Shown piece by piece: positions 1 through 5,713 of a stretch of 6,074 bases of DNA. The notes under the pieces are model-generated. The model had not been told where the DNA came from. It saw nothing but the letters and a program-made list of their open reading frames with translations, and searched no databases. The translations under genes were made by a program, and so were the position numbers. Where the stretch lies: positions 1 through 6,074 of the forward strand of contig WTCN01000016.1 in NCBI GenBank assembly GCA_013138555.1, in the 5' to 3' direction. Each line of letters starts with the position of its first letter. Within the stretch, counting starts at the first letter, position 1. Origin of the DNA: Methyloprofundus sp. (GTDB lineage Bacteria > Pseudomonadota > Gammaproteobacteria > Methylococcales > Methylomonadaceae).

Positions 1-1194
1 CAAAATGGTCGTAATGTTCTCGTTTTTGCAGAACCGTTTATTGCCGATATGTCTCGCCCCACCTTCAGCCTAACGACACACCCAGATTTTCCCAATGTCG
101 ATAAGCAGCTTGCAGAGCCGTGGGCTAGAAAGCAAAGGTTACACCCTATTCTTTCAAATCTGCTACCCGAAGGTTCCCTGAGGGAATTACTTGCTCAAAG
201 GCTGAAGATACACCCAGATAATGAATTTCAACTCTTTTCATACCTTGGTCATGATTTACCGGGGGCATTGATTGCAAGTGTTATGTTGCCAGACGAAGTA
301 CCACAGCATCTCTTCGCAAACTATGGTGGTGTAAAAGCGATTAAAATTGAAGCTCCCAATTCAGACAACAAGTTTTCCCTTGCGGGTGTGCAAATGAAGT
401 TTTCCATGAAGGAAAAGGAGGGGCGTTATCAAATTTCCCAATCAGGAGAGCTGGGTGACTGGATTATCAAAACACCGTCCACACAGCACAAAAATGTCCC
501 CTTAAATGAATATACAGCGATGACGCTTGCACAACTTGTCGGTATTAATATTCCTGATATTCGGTTAATTGAGCTTGCTAAACTAGATAATTTGCCTCCC
601 ATTAACCTTCCAAAAGAAAAATATGCTTTTGCTATTCGACGCTTTGACCGGGCTAAGGCACAGCGTATTCATATGGAAGATTTCGCGCAAATATTAATCA
701 AGTACCCTCATGAAAAGTATCATTCTGCCAGCTATGAGCAAGTAGGAAAAATCATCTATCAGTACACAGGAGATGGGCTGGCGAATGCACAGCAATTTGC
801 ACAACGTTTGCTGGTTAATATATTGCTCGCCAATGGTGATGCTCATCTTAAAAACTGGAGCCTATTATACGCAGATCGAATAACTGCAGAGCTCTCTCCT
901 GCGCATGATATTGTCACGACACGTGTATATATGGGAGATGAAAAAGAATATGCTTTAAATATGGGAAAAACCAAGCAATGGTACGCAGTCAATATGTCGC
1001 ATTTTGAACTGTGGTCTAAAAAGTCAGGCATTCCATGGAGAGCAATCAAGCCTCACCTAGAACACACCATTGAAAAAGCTCGTGCATTATGGCCAAATGC
1101 TCTAAAAGATCTGCCTATGGATGATGAGCATAAAGAAATTCTCAGAAAGCACGGGAAGCGGCTGCATAAAGACTTTTGGCTAGAGCTATCTTGA
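1..1194 (+). CDS. hipA: HipA-family serine/threonine kinase toxin, 5'-partial
   Basis: HipA proteins are the kinase toxins of type II HipBA toxin-antitoxin modules; E. coli HipA phosphorylates glutamyl-tRNA synthetase in the cytoplasm and promotes persistence. The frame is open to the left edge: 16 codons before the ATG at 49 read as a HipA N-terminal strand (NVLVFAEPFI), so that ATG is internal and the real start is upstream. Numbering from that ATG, residues 1-80 form the HipA N-terminal domain (LPEGSLRELL near 40). FSLAGVQMK (109-117) is the Gly-rich loop whose Ser110 aligns with the autophosphorylated Ser150 of E. coli HipA. IIKTPS (139-144) carries the ATP lysine, RRFDR (197-201) and EDFAQ (210-214) are family motifs, NGDAHLKN (262-269) holds the catalytic Asp264, and SPAHD (283-287) the metal-binding Asp287. 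The C-terminus is intact and all kinase residues are present. A HipB-like antitoxin would be expected just upstream, outside the window. The cellular substrate cannot be read from sequence. Confidence 0.93.
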   Translation, partial: QNGRNVLVFAEPFIADMSRPTFSLTTHPDFPNVDKQLAEPWARKQRLHPILSNLLPEGSLRELLAQRLKIHPDNEFQLFSYLGHDLPGALIASVMLPDEVPQHLFANYGGVKAIKIEAPNSDNKFSLAGVQMKFSMKEKEGRYQISQSGELGDWIIKTPSTQHKNVPLNEYTAMTLAQLVGINIPDIRLIELAKLDNLPPINLPKEKYAFAIRRFDRAKAQRIHMEDFAQILIKYPHEKYHSASYEQVGKIIYQYTGDGLANAQQFAQRLLVNILLANGDAHLKNWSLLYADRITAELSPAHDIVTTRVYMGDEKEYALNMGKTKQWYAVNMSHFELWSKKSGIPWRAIKPHLEHTIEKARALWPNALKDLPMDDEHKEILRKHGKRLHKDFWLELS

Positions 1195-1235
1195 AAAACA
1201 CTGTTACAAATATAAGCTGAATTTTCGTTCCTTAA

Positions 1236-1415
1236 CCCCTTAAAGCAAACAATAATATGCCCAGAGCGCCTCTCGCCTTCACGCTTTAATAGATTATTCT
1301 TATTCATTTTTTTCAGAATATAGGAGGCCTGCTGATGATTAACGCCCAATAACCTCTGGCATTCAATATTATTTATTTTCCTGAATTCAGGCAGGATAAA
1401 TTCAAAATCAAAACG
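1236..1415 (-). pseudogene. Winged-helix DNA-binding domain remnant
   Basis: The minus-strand frame from 1415 down to about 1236 reads like a winged helix-turn-helix: a helix with ILPEFRKINNIECQRLLGV, a recognition helix HQQASYILKKM, and a wing LLKREGERRSGHIIV. The pattern (level-up helix, Q-A-S-x-x-L-K-K-M, then R-E-G-E-R-R and a beta strand) is typical of regulator domains and of C-terminal HTH domains of larger proteins. There is no good start: a TAG lies at 1416-1418, no ATG follows before the first helix, and the only common start codon, TTG at 1349, would remove that helix. Past the wing the frame runs without a stop into the antisense of hipA, so the native C-terminus is also gone. It is squeezed between the hipA stop and the hydroxylase stop. 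I read it as a gene fragment left by rearrangement; a non-canonical start giving a tiny regulator is less likely. The parent family is not recognisable. Confidence 0.5.
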
Positions 1416-1434
1416 CTAGGCAAAAAAGCATTAT

Positions 1435-1896
1435 CTACCTACTATATGTTTTCATCAAATAATCAAACAAAGGGTGAGTAATACACCAGTTTGCATTGTC
1501 ATTCATTAAATGATGCCGATAATGCCAGGGTAGATGGTTTTTTGCCCAATCATGCTGACAATGCGCCTGCCGATGCAAAACATAATAAGTAAATACAGAA
1601 AAATAAATAGCACAGGCATAGCCATTAAGCCACCAGAAAAAAGGGAGATTCAAGAACAAAATCCCCACTAAAACCAGGCATTCTTTAGCCTGGCTATTCC
1701 AGGTTTCTGGCCATTGTTGATATCCCCTATCCAGCATATCAAATTGCCGGGCGACTGCATGGTGCTCATATAAATGATAAGCCCAGAAACTATCAGGGTT
1801 CTGCCCCCAGCCATGCAATAAATAGCGGTGAATAACCCACTCTCCCATATTTGCCACTAGCAAACCCATTAAAAACTGCAAAACCCAGACGATCAT
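1435..1896 (-). CDS. Small membrane di-iron hydroxylase (fatty acid hydroxylase superfamily)
   Basis: This 153-residue integral membrane protein has the histidine clusters of the fatty-acid hydroxylase/sterol desaturase superfamily, which bind two irons and use O2 plus electrons to hydroxylate or desaturate lipid-like substrates. Visible clusters are HRYLLH (H23, H28), HLYEHH (H41, H45, H46), HRQAH (H108, H112) and WHYRHH (H125, H128, H129), followed by NWCITHPLFDYLMKT (H141). Hydrophobic segments at about 3-18, 73-89 and 92-107 fit a compact protein with its His clusters on the cytoplasmic face. It is near the short end for the family and lacks extra domains. The ATG at 1896 starts directly at the first membrane segment, with GGCGGA about 6 bases upstream as a weak ribosome site. 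It lies 15 bases downstream of the reductase gene on the same strand and is almost certainly cotranscribed, which suggests an electron donor. A carotene hydroxylase (CrtZ-like) role was considered, but the long spacing between clusters fits less well. Substrate unknown. Confidence 0.9.
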   Translation of the reverse strand: MIVWVLQFLMGLLVANMGEWVIHRYLLHGWGQNPDSFWAYHLYEHHAVARQFDMLDRGYQQWPETWNSQAKECLVLVGILFLNLPFFWWLNGYACAIYFSVFTYYVLHRQAHCQHDWAKNHLPWHYRHHLMNDNANWCITHPLFDYLMKTYSR

Positions 1897-1911
1897 TATT
1901 TATCCGCCAGA

Positions 1912-2931
1912 CTAAAATACATAGGGGTAGTCAGCTTTAAAGCCATGTACCTTAGCCACTGCACTAAAAGCTGGCGGCTGCCAGCTAGCAGTCTCCTGAG
2001 CACTTAAATAAGCGGCTAACCATAAGGCCTGATGACGAATAGGCAAAATATAAGCATACAGCTTGCTATCTGGCAACTCGGCCACATCTCCCAAGGCAAA
2101 TATGTGTTTATCACTGGTCTGCAAAGTCTGATTTACCCGTATGCCACGCTGCGTTTCAAGACCTACTTGTTCTGCCAGATCAATTCTTGGCTTAAAGCCA
2201 CATGAAACAATCACTGCATCAAATTCAAAATGTCCATCATTGCTAATAACGCTCGTTTGATCGCCTGCTTTTTCGATAGTCTGTATCGCCTGTTGAAATT
2301 TAACATCTATCGAATGAGATTGCATGACAGCTAACAGCTTAAGCGAGTCCTCAGCCACTAATTGCCGCTCCATTAACCTGTCTTCAGCATGCAACAAACT
2401 GACCTTATCACCTGAAACAGCCAGATCAGAAGCAACTTCGCAGCCAATCAAGCCTCCCCCAATAATACCCCACTTCATCGCGCGTTTTTTTTCATGCAGA
2501 ATTCTTTTACGTAACTGACGCAGTTCAATCAAATCATGCAAGCTATTAAACAAGTAAAAACTATCACAATAAGGTCGGAAAGGCGGCGGAATAAAGGCTG
2601 CTGAACCTGTTGCGATAATCAGGCGATCATAGTCAAGCGTTTCTATTGCTTTTATTCCCTGAATATGAACCGTTTGTACGGCCTTATCAAGCGCTGTTAC
2701 CGTGACATTTTCAAGCACGCGGATATTTTGCTTACGCAACTTATCAAACGACTTAATGATAATTAACTGCTCAATATCATCCTGGCTAAAGCCTCGTGAC
2801 AGCATAGGCCGGGAATAATACCCATAATTTTCTTTAGTCAGTAGTGTGATTTCAGCTTCCGGCGATAGTGTACGAAATTTCTCGGCAAAGGTAACACCCG
2901 CAATACCCGAGCCAATTATTATAATATTCAT
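1912..2931 (-). CDS. Rubredoxin reductase-like NAD(P)H/FAD oxidoreductase
   Basis: This soluble flavoprotein of the pyridine nucleotide-disulfide oxidoreductase fold (339 residues) most resembles rubredoxin-NAD(+) reductases (AlkT/RubB type), which move electrons from NADH through FAD to rubredoxin. Domains in order: FAD Rossmann motif GSGIAG (7-12); YYSRPMLSRG (38-47), typical of this group; LIIATGS (104-110); the NAD(P) Rossmann motif GGGLIG (158-163) followed by E165; and the second FAD motif IFALGDVAE (277-285) with D282. No redox-active CxxxxC pair is present, consistent with a rubredoxin or ferredoxin reductase rather than a disulfide reductase. Characterised family members run to roughly 380 residues; this one stops shortly after KVHGFKADYPYVF, so the C-terminal rubredoxin-contacting region looks short. 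The start at 2931 is supported by a strong Shine-Dalgarno. It is the first gene of a two-gene unit with the di-iron hydroxylase downstream, its likely redox client. The exact acceptor is inferred. Confidence 0.92.
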   Translation of the reverse strand: MNIIIIGSGIAGVTFAEKFRTLSPEAEITLLTKENYGYYSRPMLSRGFSQDDIEQLIIIKSFDKLRKQNIRVLENVTVTALDKAVQTVHIQGIKAIETLDYDRLIIATGSAAFIPPPFRPYCDSFYLFNSLHDLIELRQLRKRILHEKKRAMKWGIIGGGLIGCEVASDLAVSGDKVSLLHAEDRLMERQLVAEDSLKLLAVMQSHSIDVKFQQAIQTIEKAGDQTSVISNDGHFEFDAVIVSCGFKPRIDLAEQVGLETQRGIRVNQTLQTSDKHIFALGDVAELPDSKLYAYILPIRHQALWLAAYLSAQETASWQPPAFSAVAKVHGFKADYPYVF

Positions 2932-2934
2932 TTA

Positions 2935-2942
2935 CCCTCCCC
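2935..2942 (-). promoter_or_regulatory. Strong ribosome binding site of the reductase gene
   Basis: On the minus strand the bases GGGGAGGG sit three bases before the ATG at 2931. The GGAGG core is a near-ideal Shine-Dalgarno match, though closely spaced, and it fixes this ATG as the start. It is clearly stronger than the ribosome sites of the neighbouring genes. Confidence 0.65.
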
Positions 2943-3015
2943 TTATCTTCAGATTCAATCCAGATAAAACCCTCTATAGCAACAATAACAAAATTCAGCT
3001 AGATAGCAAGCGAGC

Positions 3016-3023
3016 ATTATAAT
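3016..3023. promoter_or_regulatory. Candidate divergent -10 elements, reductase operon / rhlE
   Basis: The bases ATTATAAT contain a perfect TATAAT on both strands: 3018-3023 on plus and 3016-3021 on minus. They lie in the 197-base gap between the divergent reductase operon and rhlE. The plus copy would give rhlE a leader of about 100 bases; the minus copy would give the reductase mRNA a leader of about 80 bases. Matching -35 boxes at 16-18 bases are poor on both strands (about 3 of 6), so this is a candidate only. Nothing else in this gap is clearly a feature. Confidence 0.3.
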
Positions 3024-3128
3024 TAACATCACAGGCTGATAAACGCGGCCAATAATAGCTCTTAATACCAAGTTCCTGTAGACTACACATCCACTTATCA
3101 GTAACCTCCTATTAAATAGAGACAAGCA

Positions 3129-4412
3129 ATGAACTTTGCCGCCTTAAACCTATCTCCCGACATTCTTAAAGCCGTGACCGACCAAGGCTACGAAACCCCT
3201 TCACCAATACAAGCTAAAGCAATTCCAGCCATACTGGAAGGCCGCGATGTCATGGCCGCCGCCCAGACAGGAACGGGAAAAACAGCGGGATTTACCCTGC
3301 CTTTATTAGAGCTACTATCTAATGGCGAACACGTTAACGCCAATCAGGTACGTACACTCATACTCACACCAACCCGCGAACTTGCCGCTCAGGTTGAAGA
3401 AAGTATCACCAATTATGGTAAGTATTTACCGCTACGTTCTACTGTTGTTTTTGGTGGTGTCAAAATAAATCCACAAATGATGCGCTTGCGTAAAGGTGTG
3501 GATATTTTAGTTGCGACACCAGGACGTTTATTAGACTTAGCTAATCAAAATGCCGTTCGGTTTTCACAGCTGGAAATTCTGGTTTTAGATGAAGCCGACC
3601 GTATGCTGGATATGGGCTTTATCCACGATATTCGTAAAATACTAGCCAAGCTACCTAAAAAGCGCCAAAACCTGCTCTTTTCTGCTACTTTTTCCGATGA
3701 AATTCGCCAGTTAGCGAAAACCATTGTGCATAATCCTGTTGAAATTTCAGTTAGCCCCAGAAATACCACTGCCGAAACCGTTAAGCAATGTATCTATCCT
3801 GTCGATAAGAAAAGGAAATCTGCGCTACTGACACAACTGATTAAAGAGCATCAGTGGCAACAGGTGCTGGTTTTCACCCGAACAAAGCGTGGTGCCAACC
3901 AGTTAACCCGCCATCTGGAGACAGAAGGCATTCAGGCAGCAGCGATTCATGGCAATAAAAGTCAGGGCGCACGCACCAAGGCACTTGCTGAATTTAAAAA
4001 TAATGCTATTCGGGTACTGGTAGCGACCGATATTGCCGCGCGTGGCCTGGATATAGACCAATTACCACAAGTGGTTAATTTTGATTTACCTAATGTACCT
4101 GAAGATTATGTCCATCGTATCGGCCGTACGGGCCGTGCTGGCGCAACAGGACAGGCAGTATCATTAGTAAGTGCTGATGAATTTCAGCAGCTTTCGGATA
4201 TTGAGCGCCTGATTAAATCAGTGCTGACCCGTGAAATCGTTGACGGCTTTGACCCGGTTCATTCTTTACCTGAATCACGCTTAGACCGCCGCCCTATTAA
4301 ACCTAAAAAACCAAAAAATCCTAAAACTGGTCATAGAGATGGGCAACGCTCAGGTGCAAGTAATCAGGGTAATAATCCCCGAGGCAGAAATAATCGAAGA
4401 CGTTCTGATTAG
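3129..4412 (+). CDS. rhlE: DEAD-box ATP-dependent RNA helicase RhlE
   Basis: This cytoplasmic ATP-dependent RNA helicase unwinds short RNA duplexes; RhlE proteins act in ribosome maturation and RNA turnover. All DEAD-box motifs are present in order: Q motif with F3 and GYETPSPIQ (20-28), Walker A AQTGTGKT (45-52), PTRELA (81-86), TPGR (130-133), DEAD (154-157), SAT (185-187), motif IV VLVFTRTKRGA (246-256), motif V ATDIAARGLDI (299-309) and motif VI HRIGRTGR (329-336). The tail from about 383 is rich in Lys, Arg, Asn and Gly and low in complexity, as expected for an RNA-binding extension. The total of 427 residues is normal for RhlE. The ATG at 3129 begins exactly at the conserved NFAALNLSPDIL start; its ribosome site (AGAG, about 9 bases upstream) is weak. 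It appears monocistronic, flanked by a divergent operon and a repeat-filled gap. No motif residue is missing. DbpA and SrmB are ruled out by tail type. Confidence 0.96.
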   Translation: MNFAALNLSPDILKAVTDQGYETPSPIQAKAIPAILEGRDVMAAAQTGTGKTAGFTLPLLELLSNGEHVNANQVRTLILTPTRELAAQVEESITNYGKYLPLRSTVVFGGVKINPQMMRLRKGVDILVATPGRLLDLANQNAVRFSQLEILVLDEADRMLDMGFIHDIRKILAKLPKKRQNLLFSATFSDEIRQLAKTIVHNPVEISVSPRNTTAETVKQCIYPVDKKRKSALLTQLIKEHQWQQVLVFTRTKRGANQLTRHLETEGIQAAAIHGNKSQGARTKALAEFKNNAIRVLVATDIAARGLDIDQLPQVVNFDLPNVPEDYVHRIGRTGRAGATGQAVSLVSADEFQQLSDIERLIKSVLTREIVDGFDPVHSLPESRLDRRPIKPKKPKNPKTGHRDGQRSGASNQGNNPRGRNNRRRSD

Positions 4413-4448
4413 CTGTCAGGCGAGTGCTACAGCATAATACTCCCTAAC

Positions 4449-4484
4449 TCCCATGCTCTGCGCTCTATGGCGCATTGCATGGGA
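4449..4484. repeat. REP-like palindromic hairpin
   Basis: This is a near-perfect inverted repeat: TCCCATGC (4449-4456) pairs with GCATGGGA (4477-4484), and TGCGC (4459-4463) with GCGCA (4470-4474), separated by a 2x2 internal loop (TC/TT) and closed by the six-base loop TCTATG. No T-run follows, so it is not a standard terminator, although it sits 37 bases after the rhlE stop and could protect or end that transcript. The form resembles dispersed REP-type palindromes; that it is repeated genome-wide is inference. Confidence 0.7.
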
Positions 4485-4530
4485 ACTCAATCCGGGATAT
4501 TTTATAAACTATGAGTTACCTTAAACCCTA

Positions 4531-4712
4531 TATTACCTGAGTTCGGGCTAAGGACTCATTCTATTTATAACGTCATTCCTGCATGCTACCCAGTCAAGCA
4601 TGGGCACAAGCTTTAGCAGGAATCTATCTGCTTAAACAATGGATTCCCGCTAAAAAAACTGCGGGAATGACGAGGTATTGTCTAATTTTTTTTATCCCGA
4701 ACTCAGGCTATA
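4531..4712. repeat. MITE-like element with long terminal inverted repeats
   Basis: CCTGAGTTCGGG (4536-4547) and CCCGAACTCAGG (4696-4707) are perfect 12-bp inverted repeats. The pairing continues outward across two mismatches into TATAT/ATATA (ends 4531 and 4712) and inward across one mismatch into TAA/TTA. The span is about 182 bases, has no coding capacity and is bounded by TATAT-type ends, which is the form of a miniature inverted-repeat transposable element. Its centre is occupied by a second palindromic repeat. No target-site duplication can be firmly assigned. The parental transposase family is not identifiable from the ends alone. Together with the hairpin at 4449 this accounts for most of the gene-free stretch 4413-4751. 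Confidence 0.65.
4571..4672. repeat. Inner GTCATTCC palindromic repeat, two-hairpin element
   Basis: The ends CGTCATTCCTGC (4571-4582) and GCGGGAATGACG (4661-4672) are inverted repeats matching at 11 of 12 bases. Inside are two hairpins: ATTCCTGC (4575-4582) with GCAGGAAT (4616-4623), and ATTCCCGC (4643-4650) with GCGGGAAT (4661-4668) across an A-rich loop. A smaller CATGC/GCATG stem (4582-4586, 4598-4602) lies in the first loop. This is the layout of the short CGTCATTCC...GGAATGACG intergenic repeats found in many proteobacteria. It lies wholly inside the larger inverted repeat. Confidence 0.7.
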
Positions 4713-4751
4713 TAACAGTGAGGCTGGCATCTCACCTCCACAAGAAATACC

Positions 4752-5588
4752 ATGAAACCTATATCCTTTATATTATATAGCCTTATCATTTCCTCAGTTA
4801 CGGCTTGCTCCGTTTCAAGAAACACGGCAACATCCAGTGATCGGCCTATTATAAACTGGGGAAGTGCTGAGGGTATTAGTCGCCTGGAAGAATCACAATA
4901 TAAAACTGATTTCTTTAAACTGGCCAATCACTTTGAAAGCCAGCACAATAAAATCTTTTGCGGGCCGACTTCTGCCGCCATTGTGCTGAATTCCTTAAGA
5001 GTGCGCAACGGTGCTATCCAGCTACCCCAGGATAAAACACTATTAAGTCAGGCTGATTTAACATATCTTACGAGCAAAAAGTGGTCACCTTTTTTTAAAC
5101 GCTATACACAAAATAACATCTTTCTTAACAGCCCTAAATCCAGAGAATTAGTCTTAGGAGAAAAATTGTTGAATGGGCAAGGTGAAGTGATGATTAATGG
5201 CAAGGGTAAACCAAAAAAAGATAGAGGATTTCAACTGCAGCAATTAGGTGGATTATTCAAGGCACACGGCTTAAATACCAAGGTACGCGTTATTGATCAA
5301 CACCTGGACACTCAAACCATTAAAAAAGAAATAATACACAACCTGAAAACCGCTGATGACTATGTGATAGTGAATTATAAACGTTCTGTTTTAAACCAGC
5401 CCGGCGGAGGACACATATCACCACTGGGTGCTTATCATCAGGTGTCTGATTCATTTTTAGTCATGGATGTTACCCCGAATAAAGCAGACTGGATATGGGT
5501 GAAAGCAGGTCTATTATTAAATGCCATGCGCACATTTGATACTGTGGAGAATCGTGGCTATTTATTACTCAGCGAAGGGCTTGATTAA
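4752..5588 (+). CDS. Phytochelatin synthase-family lipoprotein (papain-like transpeptidase/peptidase)
   Basis: The 278 residues match the catalytic domain of phytochelatin synthase, a papain-like enzyme that cleaves glycine from glutathione and, in eukaryotes, joins gamma-Glu-Cys units into metal-binding phytochelatins. Bacterial single-domain members such as the Nostoc enzyme mainly hydrolyse glutathione. The triad is intact: Cys70 in FCGPTSAAIVLNSL, His221 in GGGHISPLGAYH and Asp239 in FLVMDV; the 18-residue His-Asp spacing equals that in the plant and Nostoc enzymes. The plant Cys-rich C-terminal domain is absent, as usual in bacteria. Residues 1-19 form a lipoprotein signal (hydrophobic 4-18, lipobox VTAC, lipidated Cys19) with Ser at +2, suggesting outer-membrane sorting and periplasmic action. 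The start at 4752 is chosen because an in-frame TGA lies at 4719-4721 and the signal begins there; the ribosome site is poor. It stands alone between repeats and a terminator, with no metal-efflux or glutathione genes beside it. Substrate and metal role are inferred. Confidence 0.9.
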   Translation: MKPISFILYSLIISSVTACSVSRNTATSSDRPIINWGSAEGISRLEESQYKTDFFKLANHFESQHNKIFCGPTSAAIVLNSLRVRNGAIQLPQDKTLLSQADLTYLTSKKWSPFFKRYTQNNIFLNSPKSRELVLGEKLLNGQGEVMINGKGKPKKDRGFQLQQLGGLFKAHGLNTKVRVIDQHLDTQTIKKEIIHNLKTADDYVIVNYKRSVLNQPGGGHISPLGAYHQVSDSFLVMDVTPNKADWIWVKAGLLLNAMRTFDTVENRGYLLLSEGLD

Positions 5589-5637
5589 GCGCTATACTCC
5601 AGTGCAGCAAAAAAACCGAAGTGTCTGGAACATAAAA

Positions 5638-5679
5638 AAAGACCTCCTAGCCATTAATGGCTATGGAGGCCTTTATTTT
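5638..5679. terminator. Bidirectional intrinsic terminator
   Basis: A long stem forms from AAAG-A-CCTCC-TAGCCAT (5638-5654) and ATGGCTA-T-GGAGG-C-CTTT (5657-5674), with one A/C mismatch and one bulged T. On plus it is followed by TTTATTTT. On minus it is followed by seven Ts (5640-5634). It lies about 50 bases after the phytochelatin-synthase-like gene and about 35 bases past the small minus-strand ORF, so it can end both convergent transcripts; the T-run is better on the minus side. Confidence 0.85.
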
Positions 5680-5688
5680 CTCTGCTTC

Positions 5689-5706
5689 ATCCGTTCAAGA
5701 ACGGAT
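5689..5706. repeat. Perfect 18-bp palindrome, second hairpin
   Basis: ATCCGTTC (5689-5696) and GAACGGAT (5699-5706) are perfect inverted arms around AA, followed on plus by TTTA. It sits between the bidirectional terminator and the stop of the small minus-strand ORF. It may be a back-up terminator for the plus-strand transcript or a stabilising 3' hairpin on the minus-strand mRNA; an operator is less likely at this downstream site. Confidence 0.5.
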
Positions 5707-5713
5707 TTTACCC

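Noticed and set aside
49..51. ATG at 49 as the hipA start
   Set aside because: The frame is open to position 1 and the upstream codons read as conserved HipA N-terminal sequence.
843..1049. Minus-strand open frame inside hipA
   Set aside because: Antisense of a clearly coding, motif-bearing gene; the translation shows no domain pattern.
1380..1391. Perfect palindrome CCTGAATTCAGG as an operator or terminator
   Set aside because: Only 12 bases with no loop or T-run, and it lies inside the winged-helix remnant's codons, so chance is adequate.
2324..2518. Plus-strand open frame inside the reductase gene
   Set aside because: Antisense shadow; Ser-rich, no recognisable features, no ribosome site.
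3545..3769. Minus-strand open frame inside rhlE
   Set aside because: Antisense shadow of conserved helicase motifs (it overlaps the DEAD and SAT codons).
4412..4433. GCTGT/ACAGC hairpin at the rhlE stop as a terminator
   Set aside because: Five base pairs with a long loop and no T-run; too weak to call.
4449..4712. CRISPR array
   Set aside because: Repeats are inverted rather than regularly spaced direct repeats, and no cas gene is present.
4583..4780. 65-codon plus-strand open frame across the repeat region
   Set aside because: It starts inside the palindromic repeat and runs out of frame into the lipoprotein gene; its peptide is translated repeat sequence.
4703..4927. Minus-strand open frame over the lipoprotein gene start
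   Set aside because: Antisense to the signal peptide and N-terminus of a well-supported gene, with no domain pattern.
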